This document shows, piece after piece, positions 1-5,372 of a DNA stretch of 6,871 nt. The notes under the pieces were generated by a model, which worked only from the letters and a program-made list of their open reading frames with translations, was not told the DNA's origin and searched no databases. Location: NCBI GenBank assembly GCA_027009605.1, contig JALVCY010000652.1, forward strand, positions 1 to 6,871. Direction: 5' to 3'. The position numbers were made by a program, and so were the translations under genes. This DNA is from Saprospiraceae bacterium. GTDB lineage: Bacteria > Bacteroidota > Bacteroidia > Chitinophagales > Saprospiraceae. How positions within the stretch are numbered: the first letter of the stretch is position 1; every line of letters begins with the position of its first letter.

Positions 1-84
1 GGATTCTTACGATTTGTTTTAAAATTAAAAATCATGAAAAGCCCATACACCGGAAAAGAAATGATACTAAAAAAGGAAAAACGC

Positions 85-90
85 ACCTTT
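85..90. repeat. Target-site duplication, left copy (ACCTTT)
   Basis: ACCTTT at 85-90 is repeated at 252-257, directly outside the two ends of the MITE. Both copies encode Thr-Phe of the interrupted antitoxin. The uninterrupted gene would have had one copy, giving ...KRTF-RKKE.... The duplication could be 5 bp (ACCTT) if the element begins with the T at 90. Confidence 0.75.
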
Positions 91-251
91 AGGAACACGC
101 CCAGAATAAATGTCCCTTTTATGTGGCTTCTTTTGTGATTATTCTGCGTTGTTCATCACTCTGGTAGCCCTGCTACCATCGCTCTTCTCGCCTTGTCTAA
201 TCCCAAAATAATCTCACCTAAATAAGTACATTTATTCTGATTGTGTTCCTT
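91..251. mobile_element. Miniature inverted-repeat transposable element (MITE), about 161 bp
   Basis: The left end (91-112, starting AGGAACAC and ending CAGAATAAATG) matches the reverse complement of the right end (229-250) at 19 of 22 positions. Weaker inverted similarity continues inward for roughly another 30 nt. The centre holds a perfect hairpin, GGTAGC-CCT-GCTACC (163-177), almost exactly at the midpoint of the element. The flanks carry a 6-bp direct repeat ACCTTT (85-90 and 252-257), as expected for a target-site duplication. One extra T at 251 leaves the right boundary ambiguous by one base. There is no coding capacity, so any movement would need a transposase encoded elsewhere. Its parent insertion sequence is not identifiable from this window. 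Confidence 0.85.
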
Positions 252-440
252 ACCTTTCGGAAAAAAGAAATTGAAATTTTATATCACTTTTACTTTTGTG
301 AAGATTCTGAAGAGCAATTTGTGGATACCGAATTGGCTGTGATTAATCAGCGACAAATTTGGGCTGTGCTTTGAGTGGATTTTGGGTTGCTTGGGCGTAA
401 AAATAGCAACTACTTAATATCAAAGTCTTAATGCATCTGC

Positions 441-603
441 CTCCGAAAGATTGATTTTGTAGCTTTACTTCTAGAGCCACAAAATTTTGTTTTGTTTGCT
501 TTCTTATTTTTAACCCCAACTATCCCCTTAGAAGGGGACTTAAGGTAAACAAAACAAAATTTTGTTCCGTGCTATAATTCTTGGCTATCGTGACTTTTCG
601 GAG
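441..603. repeat. Palindromic element with nested inverted repeats (possible second MITE or degenerate repeat)
   Basis: A perfect 19-bp inverted repeat, ACAAAATTTTGTTTTGTTT, occupies 479-497 and, as its complement, 547-565. An outer 8-bp inverted pair, CTCCGAAA (441-448) and TTTCGGAG (596-603), has exactly the same centre (position 522). This suggests one symmetrical element of about 163 bp with decayed arms. Inside the loop lies a further G/C hairpin, TCCCCT-TAGA-AGGGGA (523-538). No target-site duplication is visible. A strong transcribed hairpin or bidirectional terminator between the pseudogene and the next gene is the main alternative. Confidence 0.6.
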
Positions 604-648
604 CGGATTTATCCAATCATTTTGCCAAAATGAAAGATTTTAGAACAA

Positions 649-683
649 TTGCTTGATTTAAAACAAAACAATTCCTATCTTTG
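649..683 (+). promoter_or_regulatory. Bacteroidota-type promoter for the 721 gene
   Basis: TATCTTTG at 676-683 matches the Bacteroidota -7 consensus TAnnTTTG perfectly. A TTG at 653-655 lies 20 nt upstream as a -33 element, with an alternative TTG at 649-651. The predicted transcription start is about 690, leaving a 5' leader of roughly 30 nt before the ATG at 721. This is the best promoter in the window and may drive the whole downstream gene run. Confidence 0.65.
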
Positions 684-720
684 CCCCATCCTAATATTGG
701 GACTTCATTAAAAACTAATT

Positions 721-981
721 ATGCATAACGAATATGGCATTCTTACGAAAATATCAAGAGACATCAACTGCAGTGCTTTTGGGGATTGTAGTGGCAGCAC
801 AATTAGTCGCCGGACTACAAAAGGATTTAAAAAAATTACGGGTTTGACGATGCCCGGCCAAAAGGCCGAAGTGATTGTTCACACAGCAATGATTGGTGTT
901 TTAGCGACCTATAAAAAGAATAGACCATTAAGCTTCTTATTGTTATTGATGCTTTTTCTATCCTACCATGCAGTTGATTGA
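721..981 (+). CDS. Small uncharacterised protein with C-terminal hydrophobic segment (paralogue of the 3915 gene)
   Basis: This is an 86-residue protein of a family I do not recognise. It aligns along its whole length with the 91-residue protein at 3915, with roughly 40% identity by eye and one small gap. Shared features in order are a YG-x-L motif near the N-terminus, NC-x2-F-x-DCSG-x-TISR (residues 16-29 here), a T-x-GF motif, a Q-x2-E-x-I-x-H-x-AM stretch, and a hydrophobic C-terminal segment (about residues 68-82) ending in SYH. The hydrophobic tail could be a membrane anchor, and the two conserved cysteines could form a disulfide or bind metal. The perfect promoter upstream and the conservation with the paralogue argue that it is a real gene. 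It ends 47 nt before the preferred start of the DUF488 gene. No function can be assigned. Confidence 0.75.
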   Translation: MHNEYGILTKISRDINCSAFGDCSGSTISRRTTKGFKKITGLTMPGQKAEVIVHTAMIGVLATYKKNRPLSFLLLLMLFLSYHAVD

Positions 982-995
982 CATCGTAGAAATAC

Positions 996-1038
996 ATGTA
1001 CTACAAAGAAAAAATCTATCTTTGCACCATGTACTACA
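996..1038. repeat. Direct repeat ATGTACTACA flanking a -7 element; possible operator
   Basis: ATGTACTACA occurs at 996-1005 and again at 1029-1038, 33 bp apart, which is close to three helical turns. Each copy is followed by a similar purine-rich run, so the unit looks like an imperfect 33-bp tandem duplication. A perfect -7 element TATCTTTG sits between the copies (1017-1024). The spacing on one face of the helix would suit a repressor site, but the second copy also encodes the MYY start of the DUF488 protein. Duplication of the gene start is an equally good explanation. Confidence 0.45.
1017..1024 (+). promoter_or_regulatory. Possible -7 promoter element directly before the DUF488 gene
   Basis: TATCTTTG matches TAnnTTTG exactly and is followed by CACC and then the ATG at 1029. 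No TTG is found at the expected -33 distance. If active, transcription would begin at or within a few bases of the ATG, giving a leaderless or nearly leaderless message. The match could also be fortuitous, with the gene read from the promoter at 649-683. Confidence 0.35.
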
Positions 1039-1913
1039 GAAGAAAAATATTGTTATCACTTTTTGAAGTGATGGGAGATGAACTAGGTAAGATTGACTTC
1101 CAAAAATTGCTATTTTTATTAGGAATGAAGCAAAAGAAAGCATCTTTTGACTTTGTTCCTTATAAATTTGGTTGTTTTTCCTTTCAGGCTAATGCCGATT
1201 TGCGAACAATGGCAAAATATGAGCAAATTGTAGAGAAAGAAAAAAAATGGCAACGAATCGAAGAAAAAAAATATTTCTCAGAACTAAAGGCTGATGATCA
1301 ACAGGCATTAAGTGAACTCGCTTCTAAATTCCGGAATCTAAGGACTAGTGAGCTAATTAAGTATACTTACCAAAAATACCCCTATTACGCCATCAATAGT
1401 GTTGTTGCAGAAAAAGTTCTTGATGTGTCAGCACTCCAAGAAATTCAAAATAAACGTCCTACCGGACAGAAAAAAGGATTATTTACTATTGGTTATGAAG
1501 GTATTTCTTTGGAACAATACTTAAACAAATTAATAAAAAAAGACATCAAAGTGCTAGTCGATGTTCGCAAAAATTCTAGAAGTATGAAATATGGCTTCAA
1601 TAAGAATCAATTAAAAAATGCCTGTGAAGGGGTGGGTATCACCTTTTTTCACTATCCGGAATTGGGCATTGAATCCAATAAACGCAGAGCACTAAAAAAA
1701 CAATCTGATTACGATACGCTTTTTTCCGAATATGCAATGGATAACTTAAAACAAACACAAGGATTGCAAAAAGAAATTATAGGTTTAGTTGTGCAATTTG
1801 GTCGTGTTGCTTTAACTTGCTTCGAAGCCAATATTTGCCAATGTCATCGTAAGCCTCTAGCAGAGTCAATCGTTAAAATATCTGAATTCAACCTTCAATT
1901 AACCCATATCTAA
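1029..1913 (+). CDS. SocA/Panacea-like N-terminal domain fused to DUF488
   Basis: I chose the ATG at 1029 (294 aa). The upstream in-frame ATG at 996 would add 11 residues (MYYKEKIYLCT) that look like a duplicated start and overlap the -7 element. Residues 1-70 resemble the first part of a SocA/Panacea domain: a KIDFQKLLFLL helix, then FDFVPYKFGCFSF in the place of the usual YGP motif. Residues 80-140 are a basic helical linker. Residues 151-285 are DUF488: FTIGYEG (152-158), VDVRKNSRS-x-KYGFNK (178-192), YPELGI (209-214), and the C-terminal CFEAN-x3-CHR (264-274) with cysteine, glutamate and histidine in the usual places. DUF488 proteins have no firmly established reaction that I can cite. 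The stop overlaps the next start (TAATG), implying translational coupling with the 1913 gene. Domain identity is fairly sure for DUF488 and moderate for the N-terminal part. Confidence 0.85.
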   Translation: MYYRRKILLSLFEVMGDELGKIDFQKLLFLLGMKQKKASFDFVPYKFGCFSFQANADLRTMAKYEQIVEKEKKWQRIEEKKYFSELKADDQQALSELASKFRNLRTSELIKYTYQKYPYYAINSVVAEKVLDVSALQEIQNKRPTGQKKGLFTIGYEGISLEQYLNKLIKKDIKVLVDVRKNSRSMKYGFNKNQLKNACEGVGITFFHYPELGIESNKRRALKKQSDYDTLFSEYAMDNLKQTQGLQKEIIGLVVQFGRVALTCFEANICQCHRKPLAESIVKISEFNLQLTHI

Positions 1914-2719
1914 TGGCTAGAGAGAAAATTTTAATAACTGTAAAAACATATCCAACTTTATCGAAGAAATACAGTGAATTGGTTTGCACTGCCGGCTTTA
2001 GAGAAGATGGCTCTTGGATAAGGTTATATCCTATTCAGTTTAGGCGTATGCCCTACCAAGAGCAATTTAAAAAATGGCATTGGGTTGAAATGGATATCGT
2101 GAAAAACACCAAAGACTTTCGCCCAGAAAGCTACCGACCAGTTTCTCTTGATACACAGGTAGAAATTATCGGAGAAATAAAGGCAGATGGAGATGCTTGG
2201 AGTGAGCGGCGTAAAATTGCTTTAAAAACTGTTTATACCAATAAGAAACAACTGATAGATGACGCAAAAAATAGAGACAAGATAACATCTCTAGCCACCT
2301 TCAAACCCCAAAAAATTCTAAAATTCATCACGGAGCCAGTTGAACGAGAATGGGATAAGAACAAACTTGAAGCCTTAACGCAAATGAATCTATTTGAAAC
2401 TGAGCAATTCAAGGTTGTTCGAAAGTTACCTTATAAATTTTCTTATCGTTTTACAGATGACGAAAACGCTGAAAGCAAGTTAATGATTGAAGATTGGGAA
2501 ATTGGACAACTATATTGGAATTCTCTTAAAAGACACAATGGCGACGAAAGTAAGGCTTGTGAAGATGTGAAGAAAAAATACTTTGATGATTTTGCAAAGA
2601 AGAAAGATTTATTTTTGTTTCTTGGAACTACAAAAGTAAATCACTTTACGGGTCGAAATCCGTTTGTTATTATTGGTCTTTTTTATCCCAAACCTATTTC
2701 TCAGATGAAATTGTTTTAA
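1913..2719 (+). CDS. Uncharacterised 268-aa partner of the DUF488 protein
   Basis: I recognise this only as a protein type that I recall seeing beside DUF488 genes; I have no functional name for it. The N-terminal 80 residues are strand-rich and carry the most distinctive motifs: VKTYPTLSKKYSELVCTAG (10-28), DGSWIRLYPI-x-FRR (32-45), and DFRPESYRPV (68-77). A charged helical middle follows (95-165). The C-terminal third has W-x-IGQLYW (195-202), a lysine-rich helix, and a strand pair FLFLGTT (234-240) and FVIIGLFYP (251-259). There is no signal peptide or membrane segment, so it should act in the cytoplasm. The many basic and aromatic residues would suit nucleic-acid binding, but that is inference. 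Its start shares one base with the DUF488 stop, so the two products are probably made together and may form a complex. It ends 37 nt before the HTH-Panacea antitoxin. Confidence 0.8.
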   Translation: MAREKILITVKTYPTLSKKYSELVCTAGFREDGSWIRLYPIQFRRMPYQEQFKKWHWVEMDIVKNTKDFRPESYRPVSLDTQVEIIGEIKADGDAWSERRKIALKTVYTNKKQLIDDAKNRDKITSLATFKPQKILKFITEPVEREWDKNKLEALTQMNLFETEQFKVVRKLPYKFSYRFTDDENAESKLMIEDWEIGQLYWNSLKRHNGDESKACEDVKKKYFDDFAKKKDLFLFLGTTKVNHFTGRNPFVIIGLFYPKPISQMKLF

Positions 2720-2756
2720 CCATCAAAAAAATCATAGACTCTGTCAATAAAAACAC

Positions 2757-3545
2757 ATGCCATCCAGACTAACATCCAAAGAAATAGGGCAGCGCATCGC
2801 TAATTTGCGCAAGCGTCGCGGATATTCGCAAGAACAACTGTCTCGCTTAGTGGGGATTTCCAGACCTTCGATGGTGCAGGTCGAAGCCGGAAACCGGAAA
2901 ATCTCTATTGAAGAATTTATGCGCTTAGCAGAAGTATTGAGTTTTTCGATGGATCGCTTTTTAGCGCAAGCGTATGATGAAGAAATGGTCGATGTGTCAC
3001 CAAGAAAGTCGACGGATGTGTCGATGCGGATTTCTGTACCCAAGCTTCAAGTGCACAAGTTCAAGGAGATTTTAATGTATATTTTGGAAAAAACTGCGGG
3101 GAAACCCAATGTGGGTGAGACGGTATTGTACAAGCTACTTTATTTTTCGGATTTTGATTATTACGAACAATATGAGCAGCATTTGACAGGAGCCGCTTAT
3201 CGCAAACTTCCGTATGGGCCGGTGCCGCAAAAGCTGGACAGTATATTGGATGCGATGATTAAAGACGGGGGATTGCAGCGCATTTCGACAGAGTATCATG
3301 GGTTTCCCCAAAAGCGATATATCCCCTTGCGGAAAGCGGATATTTCTGTTTTGAGTGCTTCAGAATTGGCGGTAATTGAGCGAGTCATCCAACAATATTC
3401 GGATTGGTCGGCTAGAAAAATCAGTGAATATTCCCACAAAGACATGCCGTGGAAGGCTTCCGAAGACGGGGAAATTATTGATTATGAATTGGCTTTTTAT
3501 CGAGAAGCCCCTTTTTCGGCTAGGAGATATGATGATGAGGAGTGA
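2757..3545 (+). CDS. HTH-Panacea (SocA-type) antitoxin
   Basis: This 262-aa protein has two domains. Residues 8-70 are an XRE/Cro-type helix-turn-helix: IGQRIANLRKRRGYSQEQLS, then the recognition helix SRPSMVQVEAGNRKIS, then a segment ending in LSFSMDRFL. Residues 98-250 are a Panacea/SocA-like domain (DUF4065) with the hallmark ETVLYKLLYFSDFDYYEQY (121-139), LTG-x2-Y, and LPYGPVP (151-157), followed by a helical C-terminus. Panacea proteins are known as antitoxins that neutralise many unrelated toxins, and the HTH suggests autoregulation of the operon. A RelE/ParE-like gene follows at once, overlapping the stop, which is the expected antitoxin-toxin order for this class. The base composition looks a little more G/C-rich than in the preceding gene pair. 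A weak TTG (2711) and TAGACTCT (2735) could be a promoter, but I do not trust it. Confidence 0.9.
   Translation: MPSRLTSKEIGQRIANLRKRRGYSQEQLSRLVGISRPSMVQVEAGNRKISIEEFMRLAEVLSFSMDRFLAQAYDEEMVDVSPRKSTDVSMRISVPKLQVHKFKEILMYILEKTAGKPNVGETVLYKLLYFSDFDYYEQYEQHLTGAAYRKLPYGPVPQKLDSILDAMIKDGGLQRISTEYHGFPQKRYIPLRKADISVLSASELAVIERVIQQYSDWSARKISEYSHKDMPWKASEDGEIIDYELAFYREAPFSARRYDDEE
3538..3542 (+). promoter_or_regulatory. Shine-Dalgarno-like AGGAG at the antitoxin-toxin junction
   Basis: AGGAG lies inside the last codons of the antitoxin, 2 nt before the ATG at 3545 and directly on top of the alternative GTG at 3542. The spacing to the ATG is short, and Bacteroidota depend little on Shine-Dalgarno pairing, so coupling through the TGATG overlap is the more likely route of toxin translation. 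Confidence 0.3.
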
Positions 3546-3892
3546 TGATTTTTAATGAATTAAAAGAGTTTGAGAAAGATGTCAAACGGCTGAGCAAGAA
3601 GTATAGAAGCATACCGGATGATTTGAAGGTTTTGCGCAAGGTATTGGCAGTCTCTCCTAATGCACGCCCGCCATTTAGCTTTGAAATAAATGACTTAGGC
3701 ATCACATCCTGTGTCATTAAGGTCAGAAAAATAGCTTGTAAAAGTCTCAAAGGACGTGGGGTAAAATCAGGACTTAGATTGGTTTACGCTTACTTTGAAG
3801 CAGAGCAAAGAATTGTACTCATTGAACTGTACCACAAAAATGAAAAAGAAAAAGAAAATCGCGCTTTAATTTTAAAACACTTTTCATCTTGA
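3545..3892 (+). CDS. RelE/ParE-like toxin of the Panacea toxin-antitoxin pair
   Basis: The protein is 115 aa from the ATG at 3545; a GTG one codon earlier (3542) is possible. The antitoxin stop and this ATG share a base (TGATG). The layout fits the RelE/ParE fold: two N-terminal helices (LKEFEKDVKRLSKKY and SIPDDLKVLRKVL), a central strand region with VIKVRKIACKSLKGRG (58-71), SGLRLVYAYF (75-84), then IVLIELYHKNEKEKEN (90-105) and a closing helix. RelE-type enzymes cleave mRNA at the ribosome, while ParE-type members act on gyrase; the sequence alone does not tell which. Basic residues K59, R61, K67, K69, R71 and R78 could form the RNA-facing surface, and Y97/H98 could take part in catalysis, but this is inference. 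The N-terminus has no signal or membrane segment. The pairing with an HTH-Panacea antitoxin is strong context. Confidence 0.82.
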   Translation: MIFNELKEFEKDVKRLSKKYRSIPDDLKVLRKVLAVSPNARPPFSFEINDLGITSCVIKVRKIACKSLKGRGVKSGLRLVYAYFEAEQRIVLIELYHKNEKEKENRALILKHFSS

Positions 3893-3914
3893 AATTTTAA
3901 AAAAACAGGCAATT

Positions 3915-4190
3915 ATGAATTGTACAGAACTAAATTATGGATTACTATCGACAGTATCCCAAAATGTGAATTGCAAATTATTCAATGATTGCAGCGGACT
4001 AACGATTAGCCGCAGCGCAACGCAAGGTTTTATGCAACTTACCCGAATACCTTTATGTCCTCAATACGTAGAACATATCATCCATGGAGCGATGTTTACA
4101 ACTTTTTGGGCTTTCCGAAAGGATAAATCGGCATTAGGTTTGACGCTTCTTCTCGCTCTTATTGCTTCTTACCATTTAGGAAAAAATTGA
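3915..4190 (+). CDS. Small uncharacterised protein with C-terminal hydrophobic segment (paralogue of the 721 gene)
   Basis: This 91-residue protein of unknown family is homologous to the 86-residue protein at 721. Conserved blocks are NYGLLS (7-12), NC-x2-F-x-DCSG-x-TISR (19-32), T-x-GF, a Q-x2-E-x-I-x-H-x-AM block, and a hydrophobic tail LGLTLLLALIASYHLG (about 74-89). It carries two extra cysteines (residues 3 and 48) not shared with the paralogue. The hydrophobic tail suggests a single membrane anchor with the cysteine-rich part outside or inside the membrane; topology cannot be told. It begins 22 nt after the toxin stop, so it may be read from the same transcript. I see no promoter of its own. 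Function is unknown. Confidence 0.75.
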   Translation: MNCTELNYGLLSTVSQNVNCKLFNDCSGLTISRSATQGFMQLTRIPLCPQYVEHIIHGAMFTTFWAFRKDKSALGLTLLLALIASYHLGKN

Positions 4191-4232
4191 GCAAACTACT
4201 ACTTTCGTTTAAAATATTATTAAATCAAACTC

Positions 4233-5297
4233 ATGAAATCCTACCACCTACTCCTATTCCTTTTTATTCTAAGCTGTACCACCACCCAAAAAAGTGTGGT
4301 CTCCCATCCAACACTGCCCAAAGAGCCGCCCACTTTTCTGCAATTTTCTCAACTGACCAATGCTGCCGACTTGGCGTTATTGGATAGTAATTCGGCTTTG
4401 GCTGTCCGGCTATACACCCAAGCTTTCGCCAAAATGGAAGAGGACTATGCCGCCCCTTACTACAATGCCTACCTAGCGGCAAAAGAGATTGGAGATTGTG
4501 AAATGAGCTTTTTTGCTGCAAAGCACTTGTTGGAATTTGGTGCTTGGATTAAGCAATTTCAAAAAAATCCTTGCTTGGTGGACAATGACTATTTGTGGAC
4601 AGAAATAGAAGATAAATATATGACCAGCCTAAATGACAAAGATTATGCTAAATCGTTAAAAAAGATTGATTATCAGTTGGTTATGTTGTATAATGAAAGG
4701 ATATATACGATCCTAAAACGGCTAAAAGAGTCAAAACAAAAGAGTAAAGATTCCCTGCCGGAGTTAGGTTATAAACACTTGGCGCTCCTGGAAATGACCA
4801 ATGATGAAAAACTTCACCAACTTGATAGCTTAACTAATGAGTGGCTGATGCTGGTCAACAAATACGGCTTTCCTTCCGAGCGAAAAATCGGAGCGGAATG
4901 GAGTTTGGCCGGAATAACATTTCACAATTATCGACATTACGCCCCCATGTACCAACGCAACAAGCAAGTCAAAAATATTTTTGACCAAGCACTCATCGAT
5001 GGCCTGATTGCTCCCGGACAATATGCAGAATTAGATAGCGCCCAACGTTATTTTATCAACCCCATATTTGATAAAGGCGAACCGGCAGAGCAATATGTAT
5101 TTGTTTTTACCGAAAAAGAACTAAAAAGAATCAACCAAGCTCGCTCAAAAATCGGTCTGCCGCCTTTAGAAACCCAATTAAAAACTAGAAAAATTATCAA
5201 AAAATGGCTGGATGACGATTACTATTTTGCTTGGTTGGGAAATTTGAGACAGCAGCTTTTAAAACCACCTAAACATCCCTTTCGGCGGTTAGAATAA
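4233..5297 (+). CDS. Lipoprotein with TPR-like N-terminal half and DUF6624-like C-terminal half
   Basis: The N-terminus, MKSYHLLLFLFILSC-TTTQ, is a short lipoprotein signal peptide. The lipobox is ILS-C, so Cys15 would be lipidated. No acidic export signal follows the cysteine, so it probably stays on the periplasmic face. Residues 40-105 are helical with spacing like a pair of tetratricopeptide-type helices. Residues 190-318 resemble DUF6624: KYGFPSERKIGAEWS (210-224), then HNYRHYAPMYQ (231-241), DGLIAPGQYAELDSAQRYF (256-274), and RINQARSKIGLPPLETQL (299-316). The N-Q-A-R-x2-IGLPPL end is the most telling part. The role of DUF6624 proteins is not known. The gene starts 42 nt after the small protein; a weak TACTTTCG at 4200-4207 might be a -7 element. 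It appears unrelated to the toxin-antitoxin cluster. Confidence 0.75.
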   Translation: MKSYHLLLFLFILSCTTTQKSVVSHPTLPKEPPTFLQFSQLTNAADLALLDSNSALAVRLYTQAFAKMEEDYAAPYYNAYLAAKEIGDCEMSFFAAKHLLEFGAWIKQFQKNPCLVDNDYLWTEIEDKYMTSLNDKDYAKSLKKIDYQLVMLYNERIYTILKRLKESKQKSKDSLPELGYKHLALLEMTNDEKLHQLDSLTNEWLMLVNKYGFPSERKIGAEWSLAGITFHNYRHYAPMYQRNKQVKNIFDQALIDGLIAPGQYAELDSAQRYFINPIFDKGEPAEQYVFVFTEKELKRINQARSKIGLPPLETQLKTRKIIKKWLDDDYYFAWLGNLRQQLLKPPKHPFRRLE

Positions 5298-5372
5298 ATA
5301 GTTGTTGATAAATGAACACTACCATAAAATGAAAATTCTTCCTATTTTTACACCAAACATACACCTTTAGCC

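Larger units (their letters stand above)
34..374 (+). pseudogene. Disrupted antitoxin N-terminus (YgiT/MqsA-like zinc-finger type), split by a MITE
   Basis: An ATG at 34 opens a frame that reads MKSPYTGKEMILKKEKRTF and is then interrupted at position 91 by an inserted element. The same protein resumes at 252 with TFRKKEIEILYHFYFCED and continues through SEEQFVDTELAVINQ to a TGA at 372-374. Joined, the two parts give about 57 residues. From memory, this resembles the N-terminus of Bacteroidota antitoxins that carry a YgiT/MqsA-type N-terminal domain, followed in intact relatives by an XRE helix-turn-helix and often a SocA/Panacea domain. Those later domains are absent here, because the frame stops soon after the N-terminal domain. 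The gene is therefore doubly broken: by insertion and by loss of its 3' part. A near-consensus -7 element (TACGATTTG, 8-16) precedes it. No cognate toxin remains in the window. The antitoxin assignment is by recall; the interruption itself is directly visible. Confidence 0.72.
375..720. other. Intergenic region without a recognisable gene
   Basis: I see no credible coding region in these 346 bases on either strand. Short open stretches continue the frame after the pseudogene stop but show no family resemblance. What the region does contain is a palindromic repeat unit (about 441-603) and a Bacteroidota-type promoter near its 3' end (649-683) that serves the small gene starting at 721. Confidence 0.6.

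Noticed and set aside
441..603. CRISPR array or tRNA gene in the left intergenic region
   Set aside because: There are inverted, not regularly spaced direct, repeats, and no cloverleaf or TTCGA-type T-loop is seen.
996..1028. Upstream ATG at 996 as the true start of the DUF488 gene
   Set aside because: The added residues duplicate the start motif, overlap the -7 element and are not needed for the first helix of the domain. The family start as I recall it is MYYRRKI, matching the ATG at 1029.
958..1143. Minus-strand open frames such as 958-1143, 2744-3043, 3520-3750, 4264-4521 and 5745-6014
   Set aside because: All lie opposite or across the starts of convincing plus-strand genes, and their translations look like shadows, with no domains.
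4187..4387. Open frame of 66 codons overlapping the lipoprotein start
   Set aside because: It lies out of frame within the well-supported lipoprotein gene, has no family resemblance and no start signal of its own.
5275..5297. Terminator hairpin at the end of the lipoprotein gene
   Set aside because: The possible stem AACCACC/GGCGGTT has a mismatch and is not followed by a T-run.
5329..5370. 13-codon upstream frame (ATG at 5329 to TAG at 5368) just before the glycoside-hydrolase-like gene
   Set aside because: The position is tempting for a leader peptide, but so short a frame is expected by chance and its residues show no regulatory pattern.
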